Part shown: in pieces, positions 40,016-49,090 of the stretch
Layout of the letters: the number at the start of each line of letters is the position of its first letter
How positions within the stretch are numbered: the first letter of the stretch is position 1
DNA from: JAIBJN01 sp963802795
Lineage (GTDB): Bacteria; Actinomycetota; Thermoleophilia; Gaiellales; Gaiellaceae
Assembly: GCA_963802795.1 (NCBI GenBank)
Contig: CAWDJV010000005.1
Location: 186,001 to 250,000, forward strand
Length of the DNA: 64,000 nucleotides
Direction of reading: 5' to 3'
Made by a program: the position numbers and the translations under genes
The notes under the pieces: generated by a model
The model's input: the letters and a program-made list of their open reading frames with translations, nothing else
The model's database searches: none
What the model was told of the DNA's origin: nothing

Positions 40016-40117
40016 GGCTCCTCCTTCTGGTCCTGAAGCGAGTCGGCGCGAGGGCATGCGACGAGGCTACGAGCGCGGCCGCGAGAAAACGTCGTCGCGA
40101 AGCCGGATTCGCGCTCG

Positions 40118-40177
40118 CACCAGCCGACGATTCGAGCTGGCACCCGCCGACGATTCCGACTCCTACTCAGGTAGGAG
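40118..40177. promoter_or_regulatory. Direct repeat and palindrome between MMPL operon and two-component genes
   Basis: CACCAGCCGACGATTC (40118-40133) and CACCCGCCGACGATTC (40141-40156) differ at one base in 16 and are 23 bp apart. They are followed by the perfect palindrome CTCCTAC-TCAG-GTAGGAG (40160-40177), 34 bases before the kinase start. The region lies between divergent units, so these are likely binding sites for the NarL-type regulator encoded next door. Confidence 0.5.
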
Positions 40178-40210
40178 GCGCCGCGTCAGACGGTGCGGTA
40201 CCTTCAGCGC

Positions 40211-41378
40211 GTGAGCCGGATCAGGATTAGCTACCTCGCGCGTGAGTACTGGTTCGAGCTCCTGATCGGTGCTCTGGCTGTCGCAGCCATCCTCGACCTG
40301 ATCCTCGTCGCCGGGCGCGCCGAGCACGAGCCTGTGGTTCGCCGTACCCGCAGTGGCGGTCCTGATGCTGCCGCTCTTCACCCGTCGGCGGTTTCCCTTC
40401 GGCGCTCCGGCGGCTTACTGGCTCCTCGCGGCGGCGCTCTCCTTCGTCGACGGCGTACTGATCCCGTCTATCGAGAGCCTTTTCCCCGTCGGGTTGGCGT
40501 CCGCCGCCCTGCTCGGGAACCTGCGCGACGCCAGGCAGGCGTGGACCGGTTTGGCGATCGTGCTCGCAGGCATCACGACGGTCGTCTACAACATCCCCGG
40601 CCACACGACCGCCGAGCTCATCCTGATTCCCGTCGACTTCGGAATCGCCTGGGCCGCCGGCTTCGCTCTCCGCATGCGCGGCGAGCAGGCCGAGGCGGCG
40701 GAAGTACGCGCGACCCAGGCCGAGCGCGACCGCGAGGCGGCGGCACGCGTTGCGGTGGCCGAGGAGCGCGCGCGGATCGCACGCGAGCTCCACGACATCG
40801 TCGCGCACGCCGTCAGCGTGATGGTGCTCCAGGTCGGCGCCGTCAGGCACAAGCTGCCCGATGAGCCCGGCCGCGGACCGGGAGGCGCTGAGGGGCGTGG
40901 AGCGGGCGGGCCGCACGGCGCTGACCGAGATGCGCCGTCTGCTGGCCGCCATGCGCAGCGAGGGGGAGGACGTCGAGTTCGCGCCCCAGCCCGGCCTCGA
41001 CGGCCTCGACTCGCTGCTGGAAGCGATCGGCCGCGCCGGCCTGCCTGTCGAGCTCCACGTCGACGGAGAGCCGTTCCCGCTCCCTCGGGGGATCGACCTC
41101 TCGGCCTACCGCATCGTCCAGGAAGGCCTGACCAACACGCTCAAGCATGCTCGCGCCAGCGACGCCGACGTCACCGTCCGCTATCGGCCGGACGAGCTGG
41201 AGATCGAGGTGCGCGACAACGGCCAGGGCAGCGCGACGAGCGACGGCCTCGGGCACGGGCTCGTCGGCATCCGCGAACGCGTCAAGATCTACGGCGGCGA
41301 GATGACCGCGGGACGGGCAAGCGGAGGCGGCTTCGTCCTCAGCACACGCCTTCCACTCAGCAGGACGAATCACGATGA
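40211..41378 (+). CDS. Sensor histidine kinase, HisKA_3 type (three frameshifts)
   Basis: GTG 40211 starts a membrane domain (WFELLIGALAVAAILDLILVAG, AAYWLLAAALSFVDGVLIP) that changes frame near 40320. The dimerisation box EERARIARELHDIVAHAVSVMV holds the phospho-accepting His. A second shift near 40865 leads into LTEMRRLLAAMRSEG and the ATPase part (AYRIVQEGLTNTLKHARA, VRDNGQG, GHGLVGIRERVKIYGG). A third shift near 41355 gives a stop at 41378 that overlaps the regulator start as ATGA. About 388 residues. It should sense an unknown signal and phosphorylate the adjacent regulator. Confidence 0.78.
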
Positions 41379-42046
41379 TCCGCGTCCTCGTCGCCGACGA
41401 CCAATCGATGGTGCGCGCCGGCTTTCGCATGCTGCTCGCCGACGAGGAGGACATCGAAGTCGTGGCCGAGGCGAGCAACGGGCTCGAGGCGATCGACAAG
41501 GCAGCGCGCTTCGATCCAAGCGTCGTCCTGATGGATATTCGCATGCCCGAGCTCGACGGGCTCCAGGCGACTCGACGCATCCTCGCGGCCGACGACACCG
41601 CCCGGATCCTGATCCTCACGACATTCGACCTCGACGAATACGTGTACGAGGCGCTGAGAGCCGGCGCGAGCGGCTTCGTCCTCAAGGACGACTCTCCCGA
41701 GCAGTTGATCGACGCGATCCGCACGGTCGCCGCCGGCGACGCCCTCCTCTCGCCCACGATCACGAAACGCGTGATCCAGAAGTTCGCCCGCATGCCCCGT
41801 CACTCTCCTCCGAAGGAGCTCGACGGTCTCAGCGAGCGCGAGCGGGAGGTCTTTCGCCTGATGGCCCGCGGCCTCTCGAACGGGGAGATCGCACAGGAGC
41901 TCTACATCAGCGAGACGACGGTCAAGACACACGTCACGCACATCCTCCAGAAGCTCAACCTCCGCGACCGCGTCCAGGCGGTCGTGCTTGCCTACCAGAC
42001 GGGGATCTTCGAGGCAGAGAATTCCGCGCTGAAGCCGGCGCCATAA
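41375..42046 (+). CDS. NarL/FixJ-type response regulator
   Basis: 223 residues. The receiver domain has Asp8/Asp9 in VADDQSMVRAGF, the phosphorylation site Asp54 in VLMDIRMPELDG, and a conserved Lys in GFVLKDDSPEQL. The C-terminal LuxR helix-turn-helix reads LSEREREVFRLMARGLSNGEIA, continuing through SETTVKTHVTHILQKL. Its start overlaps the kinase stop (ATGA). Probable targets are the divergent MMPL operon and its own promoter, through the sites at 40118-40177. Confidence 0.92.
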   Translation: MIRVLVADDQSMVRAGFRMLLADEEDIEVVAEASNGLEAIDKAARFDPSVVLMDIRMPELDGLQATRRILAADDTARILILTTFDLDEYVYEALRAGASGFVLKDDSPEQLIDAIRTVAAGDALLSPTITKRVIQKFARMPRHSPPKELDGLSEREREVFRLMARGLSNGEIAQELYISETTVKTHVTHILQKLNLRDRVQAVVLAYQTGIFEAENSALKPAP

Positions 42047-42170
42047 GAGCCGGCCTCGCTGCGCCGAAGGCTCGGTCATCCCGCCCGAGGTCGACGAGAG
42101 TCTCGTCACATTCGCGTCTCGGCGCGTCCTGCGCCCAGGGTGGGCGCCGCGACGGTCAGGCGCCGCCTCG

Positions 42171-42212
42171 GCGCGAGCTACACAAATCTTCAGCGCGAGC
42201 TACACAAAACTT
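42171..42212 (+). promoter_or_regulatory. Near-identical 20-bp direct repeats upstream of the ten-residue-repeat gene
   Basis: GCGCGAGCTACACAAATCTT (42171-42190) and GCGCGAGCTACACAAAACTT (42193-42212) match at 19 of 20 positions with a 22-bp period, two helical turns. They lie 75 bases before ATG 42287, where an activator or repressor would bind. No promoter consensus is certain. Confidence 0.5.
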
Positions 42213-42286
42213 CGAGCGAATTGATACGTTGCGAGCTCGGCCCAGTGCGGGGCTGGGCGAAGCCCGATTCGCCAGGAGGTCGTCAG

Positions 42287-43300
42287 ATGCGTATCAAACC
42301 GCCCACCTTTTCTGGAGTTGCTATTGGGGCGGTGGTTGTCCTGATCGTGACGGCGACCGCCGCGACGGCCGCGAAGCTCATTACCGGTGCCGACATCAAG
42401 AACGGAACCATCGCCAGTGCGGACATCAAGAACAACAACGTCAAGAGCGACGACATCAAGGGCAGCAACGTCAAGAGCGGCGACATCAAGGACGCAGCCG
42501 TCTCCAGCGCCGAAATCAAGAACGAAGAAGTCAAGAGCGCCGACATCAACGGCGGAGCCGTCGCCAGCGCCGAACTCAAGAACAACAGCGTGGCCAGCGC
42601 CGACATCCTGGATGGAACCATCCCAGCGCCGACATCGCGAACGGAACCATCAGCGTCAGCGGCTGCCTACAGCGGCCCCCAGTGGAGCATCGTCGACCGC
42701 AACGTGATCGGTAACGGTGACTCCTACCTGCGCTCCGGGCCATTCACGCCGCCCGCCGGTATCGGGAGTCTGGGCATTCGCACCGGTTCGCCCGACGACG
42801 CGGCTGCGTTCGGGAACGTGGTCGACTTCCGTCTAATGACGGTGCGCTGACCTCACGAACGTCGGCTACTCCGTGTTCACCACTTCGGAGAACAACGGCC
42901 GTGCGCCCAACAACATGCCCGCCATCAAGATCGAGATCGACCCCAATCTGGGCGCTCCAATCCGACATCCAGCTTCAGCACGATGGTGTATGTGCCCACC
43001 AACTCGCTCGCCGGGGTGTGGGACTGCGATCGACGCCGTCGCGGATGACGAGCCGCACTGGGGGCTGACCGGAGCTGCCTTCGCAGGCACCCTGTGCGAC
43101 ATCAACGGCCCGCGCTGTACCTTCGACCAGCTGCAGGGGTTCCTCGACGACGGGGCGGGAGGAACCCTGCGAGGATCCTCACCGTCCAGATCGGCAAGGG
43201 ACGTGACTTCGCTTTCTCCGGCGCTGTGGACGCGCTGATCATCAACGACCAGATGTTCGACTTCGAGCCGTTCGGTGTGATCACTACGACGACCCCGTAG
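42287..43300 (+). CDS. Secreted ten-residue-repeat (beta-solenoid-like) protein (about four frameshifts)
   Basis: ATG 42287 follows a strong AGGAGGT. A signal anchor (VAIGAVVVLIVTATAATAA) leads to about eight ten-residue repeats of the form (A/V)xSADIKNxx, e.g. ITGADIKNGTIASADIKNNN, which should form a stacked solenoid. After the repeats the frame changes near 42840, 42960, 43010 and 43160, yet a continuous domain can be read: NVGYSVFTTSENNGRAPNN, HWGLTGAAFAGTLCDINGP, CTFDQLQGFLDDGAGGT, QIGKGRDFAFSGAVDALII. About 335 residues. Function unknown; it may be a cell-surface or matrix protein. A strong terminator follows. Confidence 0.65.
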
Positions 43301-43328
43301 CCAAGCTGCATTGCATCCGAGGTACAAG

Positions 43329-43357
43329 CTGACCTGGCCTCAATGAGGCCAGGTCAG
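43329..43357 (+). terminator. Strong hairpin terminator
   Basis: CTGACCTGGCCTCA and its exact complement TGAGGCCAGGTCAG face each other with one base between, giving at least 12 stem pairs. It lies 29 bases after the stop of the repeat protein. No run of T follows, as is common for actinobacterial terminators. Confidence 0.65.
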
Positions 43358-43447
43358 TCCTCGAGCGCCACGCGGCGATGAGTCTCGGCCGCTGTGAGAG
43401 TCTCCAGTGCAGAGATTTCCGTCCACCACGAAGAAGGGTGACTTCCG

Positions 43448-44053
43448 ATGGCCAAGGTTCTCGCAGGGATCACGACGTCCGTCGACGGGTACATCGCGGG
43501 GCCGGACGACGGCCCGGGCAAGGGGCTCGGCGAGGGCGGCGAGCGACTGCACTACTGGGTGTTCGGCGGGCCGTGGACGTACGACGAAGAGCCGAAGGGC
43601 GAGCCGGCCGGCGAGGACGCCGCCTGGCTGGCGGAGACAAGCTCCAGGATCGGCGCGGTTGTCGGCGGACGGTGGACGTACGAGGCGGCCGGGCACTGGG
43701 GCGACGAGAACCCCTGGGGGCTGCCGTTCTTCATCGTCACGCACCGGCCGGAGGAAGAGCCGGAGGGCGGCGCCTTCACGTTCGTGCCGGGGGTGAAGGA
43801 GGCCGTCGAGCGAGCCGTGGAAGCCGCCGCGGGCAAGGACGTCCACGTCATGGGAGGAGCCGACGTCATCCGCCAGGCGCTCGAGGCCGGGCTCGTGGAC
43901 GAGCTGACCATCATCGTCGCGCCGGTCGTCCTGGGCGGCGGAAAGCGCCTGTTCGAGGGGTTCTCGAGCTCGTTGGACCTGGAGCACCTCGGCGTGCGGC
44001 AGTCGCGGTACGCGACCTTCATCGACTACCGCGTGAATCGGCAAGGACGATGA
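43448..44053 (+). CDS. RibD C-terminal/dihydrofolate-reductase-like reductase
   Basis: 201 residues of the RibD_C family: AGITTSVDGYIAGPDDG, GGRWTYEAAGHWG, HVMGGADVIRQALEAGLVDELTI and VVLGGGKRLFEG, which outline the NADPH-binding DHFR-like fold. This group (YyaP/YwjB-like) is not the riboflavin pathway enzyme itself and its substrate is unknown. Its stop overlaps the cupin gene start as ATGA. A second family member lies at 46834-47415. Confidence 0.85.
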   Translation: MAKVLAGITTSVDGYIAGPDDGPGKGLGEGGERLHYWVFGGPWTYDEEPKGEPAGEDAAWLAETSSRIGAVVGGRWTYEAAGHWGDENPWGLPFFIVTHRPEEEPEGGAFTFVPGVKEAVERAVEAAAGKDVHVMGGADVIRQALEAGLVDELTIIVAPVVLGGGKRLFEGFSSSLDLEHLGVRQSRYATFIDYRVNRQGR

Positions 44054-44409
44054 CCCCCGAGCTGATCAGCCTCGAAGAGCCGAGCGAGACGCGCCACTTC
44101 GAGAAGGGGCGGTTCGACGTCTACCGCGTCGGGCCCGCGATCCTCGGTCGGGCGACGTACGAGCCGGGCTGGCGCTGGTCGGAGCACGTAGCGCCGACCG
44201 TCGGCACCGCCTCCTGCCGCGTCGAGCACGTCGGCCTCGTGCTCGGCGGCCAGGCCGTCGCAAAGATGGATGACGGCACCGAACGGCTGCTGAAGGCCGG
44301 CGACTTCTTCTACATACCGCCGGGCCACGACAGCTGGGTCGTCGGCGACGAGCCCTACGTCTCGCTCCACATCCTCGGCAGCGAGGAGTACGCAGCGCCT
44401 GCTGATTGA
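44050..44409 (+). CDS. Cupin-domain protein
   Basis: 119 residues. Conserved cupin strands are visible: RATYEPGWRWSEHVAP, VEHVGLVLGGQAVAKMDDG and LKAGDFFYIPPGHDSWVVGDEP. The second motif keeps the Gly-Asp and the His of PPGHDSW; the first lacks a clear HxH pair, so metal binding is uncertain. Starts at ATG 44050 inside the stop of the upstream reductase, so the two are translationally coupled. Confidence 0.82.
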   Translation: MTPELISLEEPSETRHFEKGRFDVYRVGPAILGRATYEPGWRWSEHVAPTVGTASCRVEHVGLVLGGQAVAKMDDGTERLLKAGDFFYIPPGHDSWVVGDEPYVSLHILGSEEYAAPAD

Positions 44410-44474
44410 GCCTCGATCTCACGCTCTTGCGTCGCCGCGCGTTACACGAATGCCACCACCGACAAGGAGACGAC

Positions 44475-44967
44475 ATGAGCGCGATCGCCGCGAATCGCTT
44501 TTCCGTGAGGGCGCTGCCGCAGGAGGTTGCTGACCTACGTCCGTGAGCACGGCCGCGACCCGATCTGGGGCCACCCGGCCCTGAAGCAGCTGGCCACAGG
44601 TTTTGGGCCCTGTCGGCTCTGCCTGCGCAGGTTCCGGGAGGGTGAGGAGATGCGCATTTTGTTCACCTACGACACCTACGCCGGCGTCGCCGAGTTCCCC
44701 CAACCGGGGCCTGTCTACATCCACGCTGACGACTGCGACCGCTACGACGGGGACACGTTCCCGCCGGATCTGCGCACACTCGATCTGACGTTCGAGGGAG
44801 TTGCGGCGGGGCCGCGAGTCGTCGCGCTGGAGCGCACGGACGGTGAAGGTGCCGAGGGCGTGATCGGGCGACTGCTCGAGCTGCCCGACGTCGTCTACGT
44901 CAACGTCCGCAACACCGAAGCCGGCTGCTTCGTCGGCCGGGTCGACCGGGAGCCGCTTAAGCCGTAG
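44475..44967 (+). CDS. DUF1203-family protein (one frameshift)
   Basis: ATG 44475, preceded by CAAGGAGACGAC, gives MSAIAANRFSVRALPQEV. The next frame, from about 44520, continues LTYVREHGRDPIWGHPALKQ, GFGPCRLCLRRFREGEEM, FTYDTYAGVAEFPQPGPVYIHADDCDRYDG and FPPDLRTL. This is the DUF1203 pattern (PCRxCLxxxxxGEExxL and PIxxHxxxC). About 163 residues, function unknown. The break looks like a single-base error. Confidence 0.75.
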
Positions 44968-45033
44968 TCTCCGCCCTCGATCGGACGCGACCCGCTGTGG
45001 GGCTTGTGAAATGCGACCCGAGGAGGGCATGCA

Positions 45034-45441
45034 GTGAGTGAGGTCAACGGCTTTGCGAACGTCGTTTTCCCGGCGCGCGACCTCGACGTCGGCGTAGCGG
45101 CATGGACGGCGATGCTGGGCCGCGAGCCGGCGTTCGTCGGGGACGACTTCGCGGTCTTCAGCGGTGACGGCGTCGAGGTAGGGCTGACGGCACTCCCCTG
45201 GGTCGACCACCCGCTCGTGTTCTGGAAGGTCGACGACCTCGAAGACACCCACAGCGTGCTCGTCGCGCGAGGCGCGACCCCGCTGGGTGAGATCGCGGAC
45301 GGCTCGCTCGCCGAGCTCGGCGCCGCCGAGGTCACCAACGGCGACCCGGCGACCGGCATCGTCGACGTCCCCGGCGGCCGGCTCGCGGTCCTCAGAGCCC
45401 CGGACGGGAACCTGATCGGGCTCACGCAGGAAGCGGGCTAG
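45034..45441 (+). CDS. VOC-superfamily (glyoxalase/bleomycin-resistance-like) protein
   Basis: 135 residues: NVVFPARDLDVGVAAWTAMLG opens the first beta-alpha-beta-beta-beta unit, VFWKVDDLEDTHSVLVARGATPLGE the second, and VDVPGGRLAVLRAPDGNLIGL the last strand with its usual D-P/D-G-N motif. Metal ligands are not obvious. GTG 45034 has GAGGAGGG upstream. Convergent with another VOC gene across a GC-rich hairpin. Confidence 0.82.
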   Translation: MSEVNGFANVVFPARDLDVGVAAWTAMLGREPAFVGDDFAVFSGDGVEVGLTALPWVDHPLVFWKVDDLEDTHSVLVARGATPLGEIADGSLAELGAAEVTNGDPATGIVDVPGGRLAVLRAPDGNLIGLTQEAG

Positions 45442-45466
45442 CCGCACCGACCGCAGGCGTGACCAC

Positions 45467-45497
45467 GGGGGGCGGCCGCGCGAGCGCGCCGCCGCCC
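45467..45497. terminator. GC-rich bidirectional hairpin
   Basis: GGGGGGCGGCCGCGC, a GAG turn, and GCGCGCCGCCGCCCC form a long stem with one bulge in the gap between two convergent VOC genes. It probably stops transcription from both sides. Confidence 0.55.
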
Positions 45498-45512
45498 CAC
45501 CTCCCCGGCGAC

Positions 45513-46283
45513 TCAGGTGTTGTCGGCGACCAGCTTGAAGAGCGTGCCGGTGGGATCCGCGGCCTGCGCGAGGCGGCCGTACGGCGTGTCCTCGGCCGGC
45601 CGGACGACCTTCCCGCCCAGCCGGACGATCTCTTCGAGCGCGGCCGCGGTGTCCTCGACGCCGAAATAGACCGACCAGGACGCCGGCGCGCCCTCGGGCA
45701 CGAACTGCGTCGCGTCCATGATTCCCGCGAGCGCGTTGTCCCCTTCTCCGAGCGTCGTGTAGCGGAACTCGGGGGAGTCGCTCATCGTGTGAGCGTCCCA
45801 CCCGAACACCTCGCGGTAGAAGTCGACGCTGGCGTCGTAATCCCGCGTGTGCAGCTCGAACCAGCTCGCGGTGCCGCTCTCGTTCCGCACGTCGAACCCG
45901 CTCTGGGTGCCCGGCTGCCAGAGGCCGACCGCTGCCTGGCCGGGGTCTCCGACCATCGCCATCCGGCCGTTCTGCGCGATGTCCATCGGCTCGCCGTGGA
46001 CCTGACCGCCGTTCGCCGCTACGGCTTCGACGGTACGCTCGATGTCGTCGGTCATCAGGTAGATGGTCCACGCGTCCGGGTACCCCTGCTCGCCGTCGTT
46101 GTGCATGCAGCCGGCGACAGTCTTCCCGTCCTTCTGGAACGTGAAGTACCCGCCGAACTCGGGGCCGGCCGACTCTGTCGTCCACCCGAACACCTTCCCG
46201 TAGAACTCGGTCGCCTTGTCGGTGTCCGAGCTGTACAGGTCGATCCAGCACGGCGCGCCGACGACCAAGGTTGGTGCAGGCAT
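45513..46283 (-). CDS. Two-domain VOC-superfamily protein
   Basis: 256 residues with two glyoxalase-like domains in tandem: domain 1 CWIDLYSSDTDKATEFYGKVFGW, domain 2 SWFELHTRDYDASVDFYREVFGW, each closing with a P-x-G or D-P-x-G strand (GDPGQAAVGLWQ, ADPTGTLFKLV). The internal pairing makes a complete pseudo-dimer. Proteins of this type are annotated as hydroxylase-like or antibiotic-binding; no substrate can be inferred. GAGGAGAGCCAC precedes ATG 46283. Confidence 0.87.
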   Translation of the reverse strand: MPAPTLVVGAPCWIDLYSSDTDKATEFYGKVFGWTTESAGPEFGGYFTFQKDGKTVAGCMHNDGEQGYPDAWTIYLMTDDIERTVEAVAANGGQVHGEPMDIAQNGRMAMVGDPGQAAVGLWQPGTQSGFDVRNESGTASWFELHTRDYDASVDFYREVFGWDAHTMSDSPEFRYTTLGEGDNALAGIMDATQFVPEGAPASWSVYFGVEDTAAALEEIVRLGGKVVRPAEDTPYGRLAQAADPTGTLFKLVADNT

Positions 46284-46345
46284 GTGGCTCTCCTCCTCGT
46301 TGGGAAATGAAGCGTTCTACATTCGACTTCGCCGGCCGACCAGAC

Positions 46346-46726
46346 TCATCGGTCGTTGCCGATGATTTGGTCGCCCGCCAGCCGGGTCGCCGTCGCGCTG
46401 GACTCGTCGACGAATACGGCCGGCTCCTGCCACGGATGGTTGGGCAGAAGGCCCGAAGACAGGACACGGTCCAGGAGCTCCGCGTCGCGCGGGATGGCGA
46501 ACTCGAGTCTGACGCTCGGAACGCGCTCGGTCTGCCCCGGAGAGCCCACGGTCGGCTTCGAGCCGGGCAGCGGCTGGAACTGCTCGACGCCGACGCTCGA
46601 CCACCAGGCACAGCTTTCGTACTGGCCGAAGACGAGCGGTACCACGCGGTCGACCGCCGCGAGCAGCGAGTCGACGTCGTCGGGTGGCACGAACGTCGTG
46701 ATCCGATAGACGGGGCGGAGAGGCAT
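46346..46726 (-). CDS. NIF3-insert/PII-like domain protein
   Basis: 126 residues: PVYRITTFVPPDDVDSLLAAV, FGQYESCAWWSSVGVEQFQP, GSKPTVGSPGQTERVPSVRLE. The order GxYxxCxW...GxxQFxPxxGSxPxxGxxGxxExV is that of the PII-like domain inserted in NIF3/YqfO proteins, here as a stand-alone protein. Its role is not known. ATG 46726 is preferred over the GTG directly before it because AAAGGAAC is spaced better. Confidence 0.7.
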   Translation of the reverse strand: MPLRPVYRITTFVPPDDVDSLLAAVDRVVPLVFGQYESCAWWSSVGVEQFQPLPGSKPTVGSPGQTERVPSVRLEFAIPRDAELLDRVLSSGLLPNHPWQEPAVFVDESSATATRLAGDQIIGNDR

Positions 46727-46738
46727 CACGTTCCTTTC

Positions 46739-46789
46739 TCAGGCCTGGGCGACTAGCTGGCGGCTGTGCTGCAGCTGGTAGCGCTTCAT
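46739..46789 (-). CDS. Possible 16-residue upstream ORF (MKRYQLQHSRQLVAQA)
   Basis: A short open frame with ATG at 46787-46789 ends ten bases before the NIF3-like gene. It might be a leader peptide or the leftover N-terminus of a lost gene. There is no clear ribosome binding site, so support is weak. Confidence 0.2.
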   Translation of the reverse strand: MKRYQLQHSRQLVAQA

Positions 46790-46833
46790 CTGGTGTTGCT
46801 CCGTGGACGTCGGTCTCGGCAGCCCTTTCCAGC

Positions 46834-47415
46834 TCAGGCGGGCCGGTAGGTGAGAAGCACGCCACCCGTGCTCGTGGCTTTGGATTCGACCAGGTTCAGC
46901 CTCCTGGCCTCGTCGGCATCGCGGAAGAGTCGTTTGCCGCTCCCCAGCAGGATCGGGAACACCGCCAGGAAGTACTCGTCGACAAGGTCGTGTTCGATAA
47001 GCGTCTGAACGAGCTCGCCGCTGCCGAGGACGGCGATGTTCTTGCCCGGCTGCTCCTTGAGCCTGGCGACCGCCTCGGCGACGTCACCCTCGAGCAGTGC
47101 CGTGTTCTGCCACTCGACGCTGTGAAGCGTCCTCGAGGCCACGTACTTAGGCGTGTCGTTCAGGTGCCGGGCGTACGGATCGTCTGCGGGCGCGGTCGGC
47201 CAGTAGGCGGCCATCTTCTCGTAGGTCTTCCTGCCGAACAGGTAGCTGTCCGTCTCAGCCATCCCCTCCGCGGCGGTTGCACCGAGAACGTCGTCGAGGT
47301 ACGGCGGCTGCCAACCGCCTTGCCGGAATCCGCCTTCGGTGTCCTCCTCGGGACTGCCAGGCGCCTGCATGACGCCGTCGAGGGACAAGAACTCGATCAC
47401 GCGGAGCATCGTCAT
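46834..47415 (-). CDS. RibD C-terminal/dihydrofolate-reductase-like reductase
   Basis: 193 residues: MLRVIEFLSLDGVMQAPGSP, LFGRKTYEKMAAYWP, NDTPKYVASRTL, IAVLGSGELVQTLIEHDLVDEY and PILLGSGKRLFRD. All blocks of the RibD_C/YwjB group are present. It resembles the protein at 43448-44053 in family but not closely in sequence, so the two are separate acquisitions or old paralogues. Its substrate is unknown. Confidence 0.87.
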   Translation of the reverse strand: MTMLRVIEFLSLDGVMQAPGSPEEDTEGGFRQGGWQPPYLDDVLGATAAEGMAETDSYLFGRKTYEKMAAYWPTAPADDPYARHLNDTPKYVASRTLHSVEWQNTALLEGDVAEAVARLKEQPGKNIAVLGSGELVQTLIEHDLVDEYFLAVFPILLGSGKRLFRDADEARRLNLVESKATSTGGVLLTYRPA

Positions 47416-47484
47416 TCGCTCTCTCCTTTCCTTCGCCGGCCCCGTGCCGGCCGCCGGATCGACATGATCGAGCCTACGGGCGCG

Positions 47485-49090
47485 TCACGTGCCGACGAAG
47501 TCTCGCCGTCGGAACGCCCACAGGGCGGCGAGCGCAGAAGCGGAGGCAAGCGCGAGCATGATCGCCGCTGCGGCGGCCTCGAAGGGCTCGCCTGGGACGA
47601 GGCCGACATCGTGGAAGGGCGAGAGGGCGAGCAGCCAGTCGGGCGCCTCCAAGAGGGCGCCGAACAGCTCCCAGACGAACGCGAGGCCAACGAGGCCGTA
47701 GGCGATGATCGCGCTCGCGCGGGGCACGAGACCGAAGGCGAGCGCGCCGAGGCCCAGGAAGAGCAGCGCAGGCGGCAGTGTGTTGGCGCCGGCTCCGACC
47801 ATCTCGGGCAGCGAGACATCGGCGCCCTGGACAGCGGCGCCCGCCCAGGCGAACACCCCGGCCGCGAGCGCGACGACCGCCGCCCCTGCCGCGGCCAGCA
47901 GCAGGCGGCCGGCGAGCCAGCTGCCCCGCCCGACCGGAAGCCCAAGCAGAGTCTCGAGGCGCTGCTCGCCCTCTTCGGCGCGCAACGAGGCGATCTGCAT
48001 GCAGCAGAACAGGCTGATTGCCAGGACGAAGAAGATGAAAGTGAACCCCAGCCAGCCCGACGGCGTGACGACCGACCCGCTGCCGAGCTTCTCGAGCTGG
48101 CGCTGCACGTTCTCGGAGATCACATCGGGGGTGGCGGCGTCGGAGATGATGCCCATCAGGAGCGCGAAGGCGCCGACCCCTACCAGCCAGGCGACAAGAG
48201 CGCCGCGCTCGGAGCGAACTGCCTGCGCTGCCGGCGATCCGAGCAGGCGCAGCCGCGGCGGCGCGGTGTCGCGCGCCGGCAGCAGGCCGCTGCCGATGTC
48301 GCGGCGGACCCAGAGGGTCCCGGCCGCTGCCAGCAGGAGCACTGCGCAGGACGGCGGGCAGCAGCAGGACGAGCGGCTGCGGATCCGCGAAGGGCCGGAG
48401 CTCTTCGGCCCAGCCGAGGGGCGTCGCCCAGCGCAGCCAGTCGAGCCCTGCGGACGAGATGGCGGCGACCGTGCGCAGCGCGAAGGCGAGCACGAGCACT
48501 CCGACCGCCAGCCCGGTCGCGATGCGCTTGGTCGGGGCGAGCTGGCTCGAGACAGCTCCGACGCCGGCGAACACCGGCACGACCGAGACGATCGCGAGCG
48601 CCAGGTAGGCCGAGCCGCCCGCGGGGAGCTTGCCGGCGAGGAAGGCAACGAAGAGCGCGAGCCAGAGCACGGCCGCGCCGGCGCCGATCGCGGCGAGCTG
48701 CGCGAGGAAGGCCTTGCGGCGGCTGATGACGCCGGCGAGCAGGAGCTCGGCGCGCCCCGCCTCTTCCTCCGCGCGCATGGCGCGGACCGCGCCGAGCAGG
48801 CCCCAGAGCGCGGCGAACACGACGAGGATCCCGCCCACGCGCCAGCTGACGTAGCCGCCGACGGAGAGCAGGTCGTGCGGCGCGCCGTAGAGCATCCGGG
48901 CGGCGTCGTTCTCGCCCACGCTGCGCGCGAAGTCCCGCCGTTCGGCAAGCGTCGGGTAGCCCTCGCGGTAGGCGGTCGCCTGCGTGAGCGCGGCGACGAT
49001 GAAGAGCAGGGCGAACGAGATGGTCCGGACGCGGGAGTCGGCGAAGACGCGGCGGGCGATCGCGCTAGCGTCGGCCACGGCCGTCCCCAT
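47485..49090 (-). CDS. ABC-2 type exporter permease (one frameshift)
   Basis: ATG 49090 opens a membrane protein with ~12 helices in two similar halves: VRTISFALLFIVAALTQATA, then GGILVVFAALWGLLGAVRAMRAEEEAGRAELLLAG (ABC-2 coupling motif), and, after a frame change near 48345, ALVAWLVGVGAFALLMGIIS, LRAEEGEQRLETLLGLPVGR and ELFGALLEAPDWLLALSPFHDV. The E-E-x-x-RAELLL / EEGEQRLETLL repeats are typical of polyketide-type exporter permeases (TetrB2-like). About 534 residues. It overlaps the ATPase gene upstream by 26 bases; that ATPase gene is interrupted, so the exporter is probably not functional as sequenced. Confidence 0.8.

Noticed and set aside
42140..42286. N-terminal extension of the ten-residue-repeat protein from an upstream ATG at 42140
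   Set aside because: A strong AGGAGGT site directly precedes ATG 42287, and a signal sequence follows only there.
42387..42620. Possible CRISPR-like repeat array (periodic GCCGACATCAAG units)
   Set aside because: The 30-base period encodes a ten-residue protein repeat in frame, with degenerate copies and no spacers.
43329..43357. Perfect palindrome considered as an IS end or attachment site
   Set aside because: It stands alone just after a stop codon with no partner repeat or recombinase; a terminator explains it.
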